This document shows positions 1-11,439 of a stretch of 64,000 bases of DNA, piece by piece. The stretch is from Mortierella sp. BCC40632 (taxonomy: Eukaryota; Mortierellomycota; Mortierellomycetes; Mortierellales; Mortierellaceae), in NCBI GenBank assembly GCA_011634665.1, contig WAEK01000006.1:639001-703000 (forward strand), given 5' to 3'. The notes under the pieces are model-generated. The model was not told where the DNA came from, ran no database searches, and saw nothing but the letters and a program-made list of their open reading frames with translations. Within the stretch, counting starts at the first letter, position 1, and the number at the start of each line of letters is the position of its first letter. A program made the position numbers and the translations under genes.

Positions 1-278
1 AATTATAGTATCTCAAACAGGCTAGCCACCCTTGGCGCCCGAGGCGATATCAGACTCCATCAAAAGTCTCTCCTGACATACCTTGACCATTTTATGTTGA
101 GGCTAGTCTGATCAAGTACACCATAAGGGCCCGCCCCACCACTAATTGCTTCTATCGAAGAGGGAAACAGCACTGCTTTTTGCTCAAAAAAAACCCCCCC
201 AGGTAGTCTCACAAGGTATGCAAGTGGTGAGGCGACTGACCTAAGGGCGCACACACCGCGGAGCTATCGAGAATAATC
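1..278. other. No supported gene (left edge)
   Basis: No convincing coding signal. A 64-codon minus-strand frame (60-254) lacks recognisable motifs. It could be the tail of a degraded element starting outside the window. Confidence 0.3.
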
Positions 279-1012
279 TATGGATGAAATCTCGGCGTTC
301 AAGGAGTCATCCGATAATCAGTTCTTTGGGGATCGGGTAACCTCCAACCACACCCTCTTCATGGGTGAAGAATACAATGTGCAGCCACCAGTAATGGTTT
401 GGTCATTACGAGACTAGGCAGCGCATCTTCAGCAGAAACTAACTGACAATTCTGCAAATCTCCAACAGCCCTCACAGAAATCTGAACAGCAGCTTCAACA
501 GCAATTTTAGCAGCATCAGACCGATACTACAGTCATCCTCTATTGGATTGTTCAGTGGCTGGAGACGCCTGGTGCCCAATGGTATTCCTCAGCAGCAACA
601 GCAGCAGCCCCAATTGATCCAGAACCAACATCAACGGTCAAGTCAGCTCTCTGTTGCAAGTACTACAACCACTGATCAACAGCAAGGACAGGTAGTACAG
701 TCTCGTCAGCCGATCTCCATTAAAGAGGAATACAAGCAATGGCGCTTTGGTATACCTTCACATGGCCTTCTCATTCCCCTGAAAGACTGGTCTCCAAGTA
801 TGCGTAGTAGCGCAATCTCTTCTCTCGAGAAACTGATGCTCTGAATTTTTGAACGCCATACCTAAAATATGGAATCTATCAGGAACACGTAGGGGACACA
901 GTGATGAGTCTTAGAGAGCTTAGAATGTTAGATCAAAGGAAAAAAAAAAGAGATGCAGGCACAACAGGAGGACGGTGAGGATGAGGAGGACGAGGAGTGG
1001 GATGATGACTGA
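279..1012 (+). pseudogene. Degenerate Q-rich gene, possibly with a GCR1_C-like segment
   Basis: Reading from the ATG at 279 gives an open stretch with in-frame stops near 415 and 508. The coding character then reappears in another frame (548-843) as a glutamine-rich linker followed by SIKEEYKQWRFGIPSHG and a PLKDWSP motif, and finally an acidic tail (DGEDEEDEEWDD) near 965-1011. The order of aliphatic/helical segment, Q-rich linker, (I)KEEY.QW.FGI block and acidic end resembles proteins where a DNA-binding GCR1_C domain follows a recombinase-like N-terminus in Crypton-type elements. That family link is inference from a short motif. The stops and frame changes make it a relic rather than a gene. 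Confidence 0.3.
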
Positions 1013-1166
1013 GGAAGCGCTAAGAGAGATGGATATATCCTAAGAGAAGGGCAACGTAGCCTCATTTTTTTCTTTCTACACAGTTAAATCTCTATTAAGC
1101 GAGACTCTGTCTAAAGAAGTTCTCTTTACAATGAGGGTTTTAAGAGGTCCCGAATTCGCGTATTTT

Positions 1167-1199
<33 letters not shown>

Positions 1200-1450
1200 A
1201 CTGGATTTCATTTTAAGAAAAGTCACTGGGTCAGTTGCATCCTATCCTCTTTTCAGATACTATGGTTTATTCTCATGTCTTAATGAGGACCAAAGTAGCC
1301 GTGTCTTAAAGAAGGAAAAAGAGGGGAGGGGAAGGGGAGACTGTATACACAATGGAACTCAGTGGGGATGGCATTGTTGGGGAGACGGAATAGAGTCAGG
1401 GGAGGATTGGATTGTTGCCTTGGAGATCAGATGGGGCAAACGAGGAAAGG

Positions 1451-1483
<33 letters not shown>

Positions 1484-2689
1484 GTAGTCGGGCTGAGTGT
1501 TCAATGCCCACTCTTTTCTCGCTCTGTATCAATTGGGGGTGTGTCCAGTCAAATGGGTTACGGTTGCAGAGTTTGCATGATTGCAGCAAGGGCTTGTGAT
1601 GGAAAGGAAAGAGGGAGGGAGGGGGAGGGAGGGTGATGTGAAGAGGTAGGGGAGGGAATGCAGAGAGGGAGGAGCGAGGGAATCATTTGAGGGATAGAGA
1701 TGCAGGGTGTATCAAAATGGATAGTGAGGTAGGATGCATTCAAGAGGTCAACGGAAGGAGTGGGGGGGGGGGAGAGAGGGGATGGTGCAACAAACATTCC
1801 TTAGGGCAGTGTACTGACTTGAGCAGGACCAAGGATGACAATTTTGGTATCACACCTGCCCTCAAGCTGCTGCATTAGTGGCGGCCATGATAAACCAAAA
1901 AGATTCTCCAATAGTTTTGATGCTATGACATTTGGAGATACACGCGCACATGCCTAGTGAATAGTGCCCAACATAGCTAGAGAAATCTAAAATTGACATG
2001 ATGTCCACCAGGTCCTCTCTCTCTCTCGAATCCGCCACATTGGAGCGCATAATTTGGAAGACGCTGGAGATGTGTTGACGCATTTGTCAATAGTGTGTCC
2101 CCACGCTAAAAAACTAAGAACCGTCATTGGATTGGCTGATCTTCCTAGTCTTGAATCGTTGTAAAAATAGCCTCTGCACTGCGCTGTAGCGCCTACACTG
2201 CGCTGTAGCGCCTTCGCTTCGGTCTCTCTGTCTGGGCGTCTCAGCACGATATCCCTATCAAAGAAAGGAGAGAGAACAAGGGGCGAGCAGACTTTAATTT
2301 TTAGGTGTAACGAGCACCAGCCAAGAAAAGAAGACTACTTGGGGTCAGTTGCTCACTCTCCTCGCTCTTTCTCAGCCAACTGCTGACTGGCATAATTCTC
2401 ATGCGAATATTTTGCTAGTTCCGTATTTGGAACTCTTCGCATTTTCGCATTTTCCGCCGTGAATACCTCTCACGGTATCCTCAGTCTCTTCGATATGACA
2501 AGAGTTGGTCGAGGCGGATGACTCGGTTTTACAAACAGACAATTAAGGCTAGAACTTGGAACTGCTCGGAGTGGCACGTCCTTTTTGAAAAAGGCGGTGG
2601 TGAGGTTGAGAGCGAAGGCTCAATTGCAGCGAGCAAGGGGTCTAAAAAAAAAAAAGGGAGCGAATGAGCTGAAAGGATGACTGCATCAG
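1013..2689. other. Intergenic, low complexity
   Basis: No supportable gene. Contains a long poly-T tract (about 1168-1198), a poly-A tract (about 1450-1478) and a purine-rich stretch (about 1310-1790) that creates spurious open frames on both strands. Confidence 0.5.
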
Positions 2690-2697
2690 AATAAAAG
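2690..2697 (+). promoter_or_regulatory. TATA-like box of the FAD oxidase at 2796
   Basis: AATAAAAG lies about 100 nt upstream of the chosen ATG, a usual fungal distance. No intron signal separates it from the start. Confidence 0.35.
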
Positions 2698-2795
2698 TGA
2701 TCATGTTGCCCATGCGCAATCACTTCCATGCTCATCTCCATCCTTTGCTTTCAACACATACCACTCTCCAGCACTGTTCCTCTCTTGTTGTGAAA

Positions 2796-4280
2796 ATGTA
2801 TGCCCAATGGATACCACTGGCGATAGTCTCATCTATCATCGCTTCCATATTCTTGGACACCACAAAGGCACTTCCATCGGCACTGATACCTTGTCTCCAG
2901 AGCATCAAGGACAGCGGTATGTCGAACCTGACAACCCCAGACTCTCCAACCTACAACACTGACAGACTGGGCTACAACATCAATTTCAACTACAAACCTG
3001 ACGCCATATTTCATCCTGCCACCGAGGCTGATGCTTCTGCAGCCATCCTATGCGCTGCTACCCATAAGGTTGCTATCGCCCCTCGCTCCGGTGGTCACTC
3101 TTTTGAGGGCTACGGTCAAGGTGGCAAGGACGGATCGCTAGTTATTGATCTCAGTCAATTTCAACGGTTTTCCATGAACACCAAGACTGGCATCGCAACT
3201 GTTGGCGCAGGAGTTCGTCTCGGTCCACTCTACTCCAAGTTGTGGGCTGCGGGACAGTACTTGATTCCCGCTGGCACCTGCCCCTCAGTCGGTATTGGCG
3301 GACACGCGCTTGGTGGAGGCTTGGGTATGGTGGGCCGTAAGTACGGCATATTATCTGACAGCGTTGTTGGTATGACCTTCATTGATGCGAAGGGCGCTAC
3401 TCTCAAGGTTAGCGCACAATCTAAACCAGACCTATTCTGGGCACTGCGTGGAGCTGGTGGTGGATCCTTTGGCTTGGTGACCGAATTCCAGATCCAGGCG
3501 TACAAGGCTCCTCCTCAAGTAACGGTCATGGTTTATACTTTTCCCCTGAAAAGTTACCGAGAAGTCATTGACGGTTACGGCAAGTGGGGTAAGAATATTC
3601 CTGAGGAGATCTTTGGCGCAATGTCTGTCCGCAATAGTGGCATCGAGCTTCGATTAAACTACCTCGGCACTAAGTCCCAAGCCCAGAAGATAGTCGATCA
3701 TTTGTTCAAGATGACTGGTAGCCCTGCCACGACTAACGTTTCAGAGGGTTCCTGGTACCAAGCAGCAACCAAGTGGGCCGGCAGCGGCAACCTCGAGAAC
3801 CCCAACCTTAGCGCCCACAGGTATCACCGTGGTGGATCGCTTGTCTATCGCAGGATGATGACTACCGCAGAAGTAGACGTCCTTTACAAGTATCTCAGCA
3901 AACTTCCCGAAAGTGCATCCAGTGCGTATCTCATTATCGATATTTGGGGTGGCAAGATTGACAGGCCCAGCTCGCCCTCTGCCTTTGACAACCACCGCCA
4001 TGTCTTTTACGGGTTTGATTTTGGCATCACTTGGAAAGATTCGAGCAACAAACCAGGAATCGACTGTGCTGCCTGCTTGCAATGGAGCTCCGCCTTTAGG
4101 AAGGAGCTGTATGGGCTCTATGGTGGTCCTCTCGAGGCCTATCAAAACTACATTGAGCGCGACTTGCCTAAATCGCTCCAGGCATACTACGGTAGCTCAC
4201 TCCCTCGTCTCAAGCAGGTCAAGAGCAAGATTGACCCAAGCAATCTCTTTAGCTTCCCACAGTCTATCCCTCTCCTCTAG
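2796..4280 (+). CDS. Secreted FAD-linked oxidoreductase (berberine-bridge/AA7-like)
   Basis: A 494-residue protein in one exon. I chose the ATG at 2796 over the longer upstream frame because it begins a hydrophobic signal peptide (MYAQWIPLAIVSSIIASIFL, then TTKALPS). The FAD-binding PCMH fold follows, with PRSGGHSFEGY (His101) and GTCPSVGIGGH (Cys162). These are the two attachment residues expected for bicovalent FAD (8-alpha-histidyl and 6-S-cysteinyl) in glucooligosaccharide-oxidase/BBE-type enzymes. The C-terminal BBE-type segment ends KIDPSNLFSFPQSIPLL. Length is normal for the family. Such enzymes oxidise sugars or secondary metabolites with O2, giving H2O2, outside the cell; the substrate cannot be read from sequence. 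A close paralogue lies at 62547 and a dead copy at 60355-61970. Confidence 0.93.
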   Translation: MYAQWIPLAIVSSIIASIFLDTTKALPSALIPCLQSIKDSGMSNLTTPDSPTYNTDRLGYNINFNYKPDAIFHPATEADASAAILCAATHKVAIAPRSGGHSFEGYGQGGKDGSLVIDLSQFQRFSMNTKTGIATVGAGVRLGPLYSKLWAAGQYLIPAGTCPSVGIGGHALGGGLGMVGRKYGILSDSVVGMTFIDAKGATLKVSAQSKPDLFWALRGAGGGSFGLVTEFQIQAYKAPPQVTVMVYTFPLKSYREVIDGYGKWGKNIPEEIFGAMSVRNSGIELRLNYLGTKSQAQKIVDHLFKMTGSPATTNVSEGSWYQAATKWAGSGNLENPNLSAHRYHRGGSLVYRRMMTTAEVDVLYKYLSKLPESASSAYLIIDIWGGKIDRPSSPSAFDNHRHVFYGFDFGITWKDSSNKPGIDCAACLQWSSAFRKELYGLYGGPLEAYQNYIERDLPKSLQAYYGSSLPRLKQVKSKIDPSNLFSFPQSIPLL

Positions 4281-5160
4281 TCTTCCTCCCTTTTATGCGG
4301 GAGAGTTTAAACCATATTCCTCTCTAGGGCAGGGATAAATAAGCTCGTGCTAATAGAGATCAATCAACAAACGCGCGCGCATTCATGGAGAAAAGAGAGA
4401 GAGAGAGAGAGAAGAGAGAGAAAAGCCACACAGAGCTGTACTCTTTCTCCACCGTTCTGCTCTTCCTTTTTCCACACTTTCATCATCCTTTCTCTCTGTC
4501 TCTCTCTCACTTTCTCTCTTTATCAATAAACAGCAGCCTAAACTGGTACATCCATTCTGTATTCCTTTTGTTTGTCCTAGTGATGCATCAGCTATTTATT
4601 TTGGTGGGCTCGCTACCTGTATGGGGTTCAGAGGAGAATCCAGACAAAAAATGTAGACACTCCCATGCACATGCCATTTGCTCTCAAGATCATCATCAAT
4701 TCCACCAACTCTACTTCAAAACTCTTTTTTTTTTTTTTTTTTTTTTTCTCTTTCTTGTTGTGAATGCCAAGTGTTGATCGGCTAGTTCTGCATCGATCTA
4801 TTAAGGCCATAGCAGCCTCGAGTTATTTGTTGCAATGGGGTGCGATAAGGAAAAAAAAAAAAAAAAAAAAAAGCGTTATAGGAAAAGATGGCCAAGCGAC
4901 TCAACAGGCACTTTCTCTTGGGCTTTTACTCTATCAGCTGGGTCAAATATTTGTACTGAATGGACCTGGCCTCGGTATTTGGATTGTGGACTTGTCTGTC
5001 GTTCCATTCGCGCTTGAAAGTCTATCTCAGGTTCTTCAGATGACGAGATAGTCGTTGACCGCCATTGTCCAAATAGCTCTCGGTCATTCTCATTGTTGGG
5101 GTTCGTACCGCTACACCAGAACCCTCTCAAATGTCACTAGAGCCTTTCATATCGCCTGGA
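4281..5160. other. 3' flank of the FAD oxidase, low complexity
   Basis: Possible polyadenylation signals (ATAAAT near 4335, AATAAA near 4525). Then CT/GA-rich DNA and poly-T (about 4722-4747) and poly-A (about 4850-4872) tracts. No gene seen. Confidence 0.45.
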
Positions 5161-6100
5161 AATTGTCGACATGGACCCCGCAAAAGCGATCCTGACCCTC
5201 AGCAAGGATAACACCGACAGGGCCATCCTCTGTGATTGCATGGTGAGATACGAGCCAGTGCAGGGTCGTGGATCACTTGAGACGCTGCTCTACTAGAGAT
5301 ATTGACCGCTACTGGTACGTACCCATTCTCTCTTCGTCTTCTGAAGACTCGGCGAGATCTACAAGAGGCTCGTCTGGGATGATCATCAGCTGAGCTCGTG
5401 TTGGTTTGAGTACTTGGATAGTCCTCCTCGGTGCACGATCAACGAAAAGACCTTGGACTAAGAGTTCCAGACTTTAGGATGTGGCAGGCAGTGACGATGA
5501 CCTCAGGAAACGACTACTGCGAAAACGTCAAGGGACATGGTATCAACAAGAACTAAAAAGTGCCTTTTTGAACTATGGGATCGATTGTTTACATGTCAAC
5601 TAAGGCGCAACTATGTTGGCAGCAGTGGAGGAAAGTGTAGTGTTGAAAGCGTTCAGCTAGGCTGAGGTCCTCACGATTCTCAACCTCCATCTACTAGCTC
5701 TGGAGCGGATGAAATTAACCCCTATTGCTTGAGACATGACAGCCTTCCTCGCAGCCCCCGAGCAGTACCTTGTCTGCGCTCTCTTTCGACAGGACCATAT
5801 CAACAAAGCAATATAAAGGACGATCAAGGAACTGCTGGGGGTCTTTACTCTGGCTAACACCCACACCACAAACATCGATTGCAAGGAACGATCGTTACAA
5901 ACGGATATCAGTTCCAGTTACTTGCCTTTCGTCCACTGGATCCCATAGCCAAAATGATCCAAAGTCTCAAAGGCGATGCAGAGGCAACTGACCACGCTGC
6001 TTTACGCTCGGTTACTAACATAGACAGGGTCAAACCAGCAAAGCACTTGCACGTCTCTTCAGCGATGACATGTCACAGACGTGTTGACAATAATGAGACC
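5160..6100 (+). pseudogene. Degraded mobile-element-like ORF, possibly TnpB/Fanzor-associated
   Basis: Coding-looking pieces occur in shifting plus-strand frames. From ATG 5171 comes MDPAKAILTLSKDNTDRAIL, then a block with KRLVWDDHQLSSCWFEYL near 5365-5430, and finally QGTIVTNGYQFQLLAFRPLD from about 5880 followed by VKPAKHL. At least five stops or frame changes interrupt it. The TNG..(L/F)QLLAF pattern recalls a segment upstream of the nuclease core in some fungal Fanzor-like ORFs, but no RuvC or zinc-ribbon motif is visible here, so this is a weak inference. It could be another lineage-specific element. Confidence 0.3.
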
Positions 6101-7034
6101 GTTGATCGACTTGTTGGGAAAAGCGGCGTGATGACTGGGGAGAATCCTGGCATTGCCGAGCTCATCACAATTACGAATGTCGATAGTACTCGACCCGACC
6201 CGACCGGGTTTCTAACCACAACTTGTCTAAGGGAATATCCAACAGGCACACAACTTGAACGAGACACCTCATACAGCCTGTCAAAGAAACCGATAATGGT
6301 TGGTAAGAGAAAGACGTAGGACATGAATAGCTTTTTTGTCAAGAAGACTGTGGTTTTTAATACTGTGTCGCTGTTGCTAATGAACTGTATGATGGACGCA
6401 AGGGATACCAATGCAGTAGCAGCAATTTCATCACCCAGCACGCTACCGCGACATGAACGGCATGCCAAAAAAAAAAAGACAATGGCAATGGCAATGGTGG
6501 TGGTCCACCACTGACTGCCCAACATGGAGTGACCATGGCTCTTGTGTGTCGAGGCCATTAGGAACATTGGGGACTCCCCCCCTCAAAGTCGAGTGTGGAA
6601 GTCATTACTATTTAAGATATCCTGGTTCAGAAAGTGCCCCCCCAGTAGATGCAAACCTATCCTGTTTAAACCTAATGGTTTGAGGGATAGAAGGAATAGG
6701 ATGCCACTCAAACAAAGTGATGAGGGCATTTTTTTTTTTTTTTTTTTTGAGATCCCTCAGAACAAGGGTGCGATCGTTATTTTATTTACTGTTTTTATTT
6801 CTGTAGATGCTTTCTCGAAATCATTGTGTGTTTATGTATGAAGAACGTGTGTGTGGAGAGAGAGAGAGAGAGAAAGAGAAAGAGAAAGAGATAGTGGGGA
6901 AAGAATCATCGCAAAAACGTTCAGAGTATTCATCTCAGTTTAAAAAGTCTTAAGTCTTGATCAGAGTACATCAATCGTCCCCAGGTCAGCTCTGATTTTT
7001 TTTCTTGGTTGTCCCTGAATAGGATGAGGGAGGT
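6101..7034. other. Intergenic, no gene supported
   Basis: Poly-T tract at about 6729-6749, a (GA)n microsatellite near 6858-6890 and no frame with recognisable motifs. The lower part is the 3' flank of the minus-strand proline-rich gene. Confidence 0.45.
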
Positions 7035-8175
7035 TTAAAAGCAAAAGGTTCTCTTGCAAAGACCAAATTTCTGGCAAATGTGGGAGATCTTGCAATGGAT
7101 GAGGCCCTTGCAGGGGGGGCAAGTGGGGGGGGGGGGGGGTGGGGGTGGAGGAGGAGGAGGGGTCTCAGTGGGAGGAGGAGGTGGTGGGGTTTTGGTGGGA
7201 GGAGGAGGAGGAGGAGTTTCCTTGGGGGGGAGGGGGGGGAGGAGGGTTTTTGGGGGGGAGGGGGGGGGAGGGGTTTCCTTGGGAGGGGGAGGGGGAGGAG
7301 GAGGAGGGGTCTCCTTGCAAGGAGGAGGAGGGTTCTCTTTGCATGGGGGAGGAGGATTCTCTTTGCATGGAGGAGGAGGATTTTCCTTGCATGGAGGAGG
7401 AGGGTTTTCTTTGCATGGAGGAGTGTTCGTGTTGGAGGAACCTTCCTTGCAAGGAGGGGTTTTCTTGCAAGGTGGAGGGGGATTTTCCTTGCATGGAGGA
7501 GGAGGATTTTCCTTGCATGGGGGAGTATTCGTGTTTGAGGAACCTTCCTTGCACGGAGGGGTTTTCGAATGTAGAGATGATGCATTGCAAGGGGGAGGGT
7601 TTTCCTTGCAAGGTGGAGGAGGGTTCTCCTTGCAGGGAGGAGGAGGAGGAGGAGGAGTTTTCGTGTTTGCAGAGGCTCTCTTTTTATAAGAATACTTCTT
7701 ATTTCCGAGCAAGTCCAGACGTCCCAAAGAGTGGTTCTTGCCATCCTTTCCAGGCAACACCGCGATCTGATTCTGGACATTTCCGAGCAATTGGAGTGGC
7801 CCAAGCTTGTTCTTGCAGCCAGCCTCGTCATAAGCCTTCTGCAACTCCTCGGTGGTGCGCGAGTCAAAGATACCTGCAATGCCACAGTCAATCAGTCTGC
7901 CGTGGAGGGCGTGGTCGTGGTTACCAGTGATGATGGCTTGGGGGCGTGTCACCAAGGTGGTGGTGTCTTGGACCAGGTTGTTGAGGTCGTAGCGCTTCTC
8001 GGCGATTGGAGCTCCGTGGACATTGGAGACAAGGAGACTTGCCACAACGGTGAGGATGACAGCAGCAGAGAATGACTTAGCCCTATGAGCAAAACCGATA
8101 AAGTTGGATAGGTTAGCGGCATTGCCGGCTTCAACGATCTGAGGCAGGATATGTTGTTTGGTAGCAACCCTACAT
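7035..8175 (-). CDS. Secreted Pro/Lys/Cys-rich repeat protein (split start codon)
   Basis: Proposed CDS is complement of 7035-8082 joined to 8174-8175, 349 residues. The intron at 8083-8173 runs GTAGGG..CTAAC..CATAG, and splicing joins AT to GGCTAAG. This creates ATG-GCT-AAG in frame with an ideal signal peptide (MAKSFSAAVILTVVASLLV, then SNVHGAP). Without splicing, the open frame continues upstream with no ATG before a much earlier, promoter-like region. The mature protein has a ~110-residue ordered part with several His/Cys (GNHDHALHGRLIDCGIAGIF), then repeats of CKENPPPP, KEGSSNTNTPP and KETPPPP. It ends in a Cys-rich tail (CPPCKGLIHCKISHICQKFG). Proline/lysine/cysteine repeats suggest a cell-wall or matrix protein cross-linked by disulfides (inference). 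Family unknown to me. Confidence 0.7.
8083..8173 (-). other. Intron dividing the initiation codon (AT|G)
   Basis: 91 nt, GT..AG, with CTAAC branch-like site about 27 nt before the acceptor. The upstream exon ends in AT and the downstream exon begins with G. Only splicing produces the ATG that starts the signal peptide. Confidence 0.65.
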
Positions 8176-8320
8176 TGAAACAAGGCTCGTTGGTAGGAAA
8201 GGGAGAACTGTTGTTGTTGGAACAGTTGAAGGTATGGTGGGTTGAGTGGGGCTTGTGGTTTAGAGTGAGTGGATCGAGTGATGATGAGAAGAAGAAAAAA
8301 AAAAAGACTTGGCCTCAGCG

Positions 8321-8328
8321 TATTTATG
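8321..8328 (-). promoter_or_regulatory. TATA box of the Pro-rich secreted protein gene
   Basis: CATAAATA on the minus strand, about 145 nt before the split ATG. The intervening leader has no other ATG, consistent with the split-start model. Confidence 0.5.
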
Positions 8329-8329
8329 C

Positions 8330-8585
8330 TGTTTTTTGGATTCTCAGTCGCTACTAGAACCTTAGTCACCATTACTAGGCATAGCATATAGTATATCTCT
8401 TCTCCACGACACATTTTTTTGAGAGCTACCCCTAGTAGAGGAACTCACAGTCTCACCTCCGTTGAACCCTTGTGAAATCCTCGACCTGAGAAGGAACCAT
8501 AAATTGAGTACAGTCAAGGTTTGTTTAAGGAACGACCTGCTAGTCAAATATTCCCGAAAAGCAAATTTTGACTGTACTTGCCTTC

Positions 8586-8616
<31 letters not shown>

Positions 8617-9647
8617 GAAGTATTATCATTGCCTCTGTACAAGTATGCATGTCAAATTTGTTATAGGGCTCCTGTGTACTCCCTCCTATTTTATGTGTAT
8701 GACCCATGTTGGCATTATGTTGTCTTCCGCTATAGCTTCGTGGAGATGTGGGGTGGAGAATCAAGATTTTGGGTCACTTGTGTCAACCTGAGACAGGGCC
8801 TGAGAGCCACATCGGCAAATGCTCATTTTTGGTAGGATAAATGTATTCGCTCTCGTGCCCCCAAGTACATGTTCACCGTGCGTGGATCATCAACATGCCC
8901 TCTTTTAAAGCCATTTCTCAAGTCGGACAGCTAGCGTAGAGTTATGGCGAATGCACCTTGAGACAGGGTCTGGAAGAGGAGGCTTCCTCTCCCCCCTCCG
9001 CCCCCGCGAAACAAATGCCTATTAAGATAGCCAGAGGTGCCCCCATGGCGCCTTGGCTTGTTCGATCCCACTTGCTTCGCACCCTACCCTACCCCCCTTC
9101 ACACTTTAAATAAGTAGTGGTCTCGAAAAAGTTCATAGATAGACCCCTCTCTAGCCTAATGTGACAAAAATATGTTAGTCATTTCATTAGGTTACACAAG
9201 AGGATAGCTTGTGCCAATTTTTTTTTCTAATTTTAACAGAGCAAGCGTATTTCATCCGTGCGGTACCATGCACGTTGGAGCCAAGGTGCCAGCCAGGGTA
9301 TCGGAAGGGTGCTAATTCCATAAGCAGACACTCGTGTACATTGATAAGATTACTTTTTGGTGTAAGTTGAATCGTTTCGTGATACCCCCTTGAAATCAAC
9401 ATTTACAGGCATTTCCTATTGAGCACTAGGGATCCCTCTGGGGCAACAGAGTACATGCCTTTCTCAGAGTATTTGGCCATTCCGCACAAGAGGAATTGAG
9501 GGAAATAGGTGGAAATAGGTGTCTTGGACAACTGGAGGGATCTTCAACTAACTTGGTGTGATCTAGTGGGTATTTGTACAGGACTACAAGTACTTCCATT
9601 AAGAGAATGTGTCTGTCCGAACCACATGAGACAAAAAAGGGGTTTTG

Positions 9648-9678
<31 letters not shown>

Positions 9679-11430
9679 GTCAATGGGCACAGGGCAATAC
9701 CAAGGCAACGATTCAGATTGTGATGGAGTAGAAAAATCACGTTTATCAATAGATTGGGAGACATTCTTTGCTTGCGAAGTAGAGGAGAAAAGAAAGAGTA
9801 GATCTCTTTCGAAAAGCCGTTCTTGGTTGCATCCTACAATGATCAGTCAGTCTTTAGGGATCTTTGGTCACTATCGGTTAGTTGCGGGTGTCGTTTAGCA
9901 ATCCTAAAGAGAGTTTGCTCAATCAGCAAAAGTAATGCAAGACTCGGTCAAGAAGGCCAGCTTCAGTACAATTTTTGTAAGCTGGCATTCAACCAGATCA
10001 TCTAGTTTCATGTTATGCCTGCCGTAGGTGAATTTGGGAGGAACAGCCTATGGATAAATAAAGCTATCTGATCCTTTGCCCAATAGATAGCAACTAGCTA
10101 CCAGTGTGGATTTGCTCTTATGATGTTGCAGGTCGGACATCATAAACCAGCTGCTATATACCAGTAAAAAAAACTTCACTCCGATCTGTTGGGTAGCGAC
10201 GCTGCTGGTCTTGGGAGACATTGCTCCCTTTCGTTTAAAGTGCATCGACTTAGTCTGAGGTAGGTATTGTTGCTCCCTGTAATCTCGAGAAGCCTTTCGA
10301 GATCCCTCTCTTTGACCAGCATTGTCCTTTCCAACTCCAAAAGCAGCCCTTCTCTTGGTCGAAGGTAGCTCTTCCATACAAAGTCGCTATATCCATTTCA
10401 GCAAGGCGGGTTTCTGTAGAGAATTATGATGATCCGTCGTTCACCAGACCTTCTGTCTATTTTTGGTTGGAATATATGGAGGCTACTCGAGCGACTGAGT
10501 AATGTTTGTATCTTGCGCTCCTTCCTAGAGGTTCGTACTCTTTTATCAAGCTTTCAGTATTATCGTCTATTGCTGGCGTAGTAATGTCTGTCCGTGTGAG
10601 TCAGTAGTCTTGTCCAGCTCTTGAACCTGCATTGTCCACTTCATCCTCGTCCACTTTGTCAGAATTGGACAGGGTAGTATTGCCGCCATCAACTATTGAA
10701 TAAACTTGAAGAGTCGTGCAAACGCCCCATGTAGAAGGCCTTACTGACCTCAAAAGGAATTAGGGGCCGTCTCATTATCACATCCCTCCAAGACATCTCT
10801 TCCGTGCCGGTAAGGTTGGCAAGACTCGAGGAATGACTAAACCAACGCACGAGCTTCATTTTCAGGACTACTTTGAAAATCTTGTACGTGTGCATATGAG
10901 AAAAAAGATGCACCCTCCTAAGACAACATCTAGCACCTGGTCTTCGGTTGTCTGTGCTTTCAGGAGTGCCATGGTATTAGGTACTATGAGCGACAAAGAC
11001 GACAAAGGGAGTCTTTAGTTCATTATCCGAAGCCAGCGACCCTCTCCTATGTAATATGTCTTTCTTTAATTCCACTCGGAAATAAAGGAAATAAAGAAAA
11101 TATCTAGCTCGATACTGAACCAAACCCGCATCTTTCTTTCGCGTGTACAGAAAAGGAGGAGAGTGGGACAGGAAAGGGTCGCTGGTTTCGGATACTGAAC
11201 ATAAGACTTCCGCTGTCATCTTCATTGCTCAAGCTATCTTTTGCTACCTGGGTCTCATTGCCAGCCGAAGCTGACATACTACAGCCTCATATTTTCCATT
11301 CGCAAGATCAACAACAAGAATGATCCTCTCTCTTCCTTACTCCCATGGAGTCTGGCTTTAACCTAGCGTCTGCCCACAAATATCATCTCTTCCCTGTAAG
11401 AAATCACTCGCTCTCCTTCATCCTATTTCT
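8330..11430. other. 3.1 kb without a supportable gene
   Basis: Contains poly-T (about 8588-8616) and poly-A (about 9650-9675) tracts and a short duplicated motif, TGAGACAGGG(C/T)CTG, near 8790 and 8960. Scattered minus-strand frames around 9.7-11.2 kb look like worn element ORFs, but none carries a motif I can name. The part nearest 11.4 kb may belong to the helicase relic that follows. Confidence 0.4.
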
Positions 11431-11439
11431 TATGTGCAG

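Noticed and set aside
2697..2795. N-terminal extension of the FAD oxidase
   Set aside because: The upstream frame would place 33 residues before the signal peptide and lies in the TATA/leader region; the ATG at 2796 is preferred.
6073..6567. 164-codon minus-strand frame
   Set aside because: No recognisable domain; overlaps the element-like relic on the other strand.
7300..7680. CRISPR-like or satellite repeats
   Set aside because: Coding repeats (CKENPPPP) of the secreted protein, variable in length and without unique spacers.
7054..7930. Long Gly/Glu-rich plus-strand frames
   Set aside because: They are the complement of the proline-rich repeat region of the minus-strand secreted protein; composition is fully explained by that gene.
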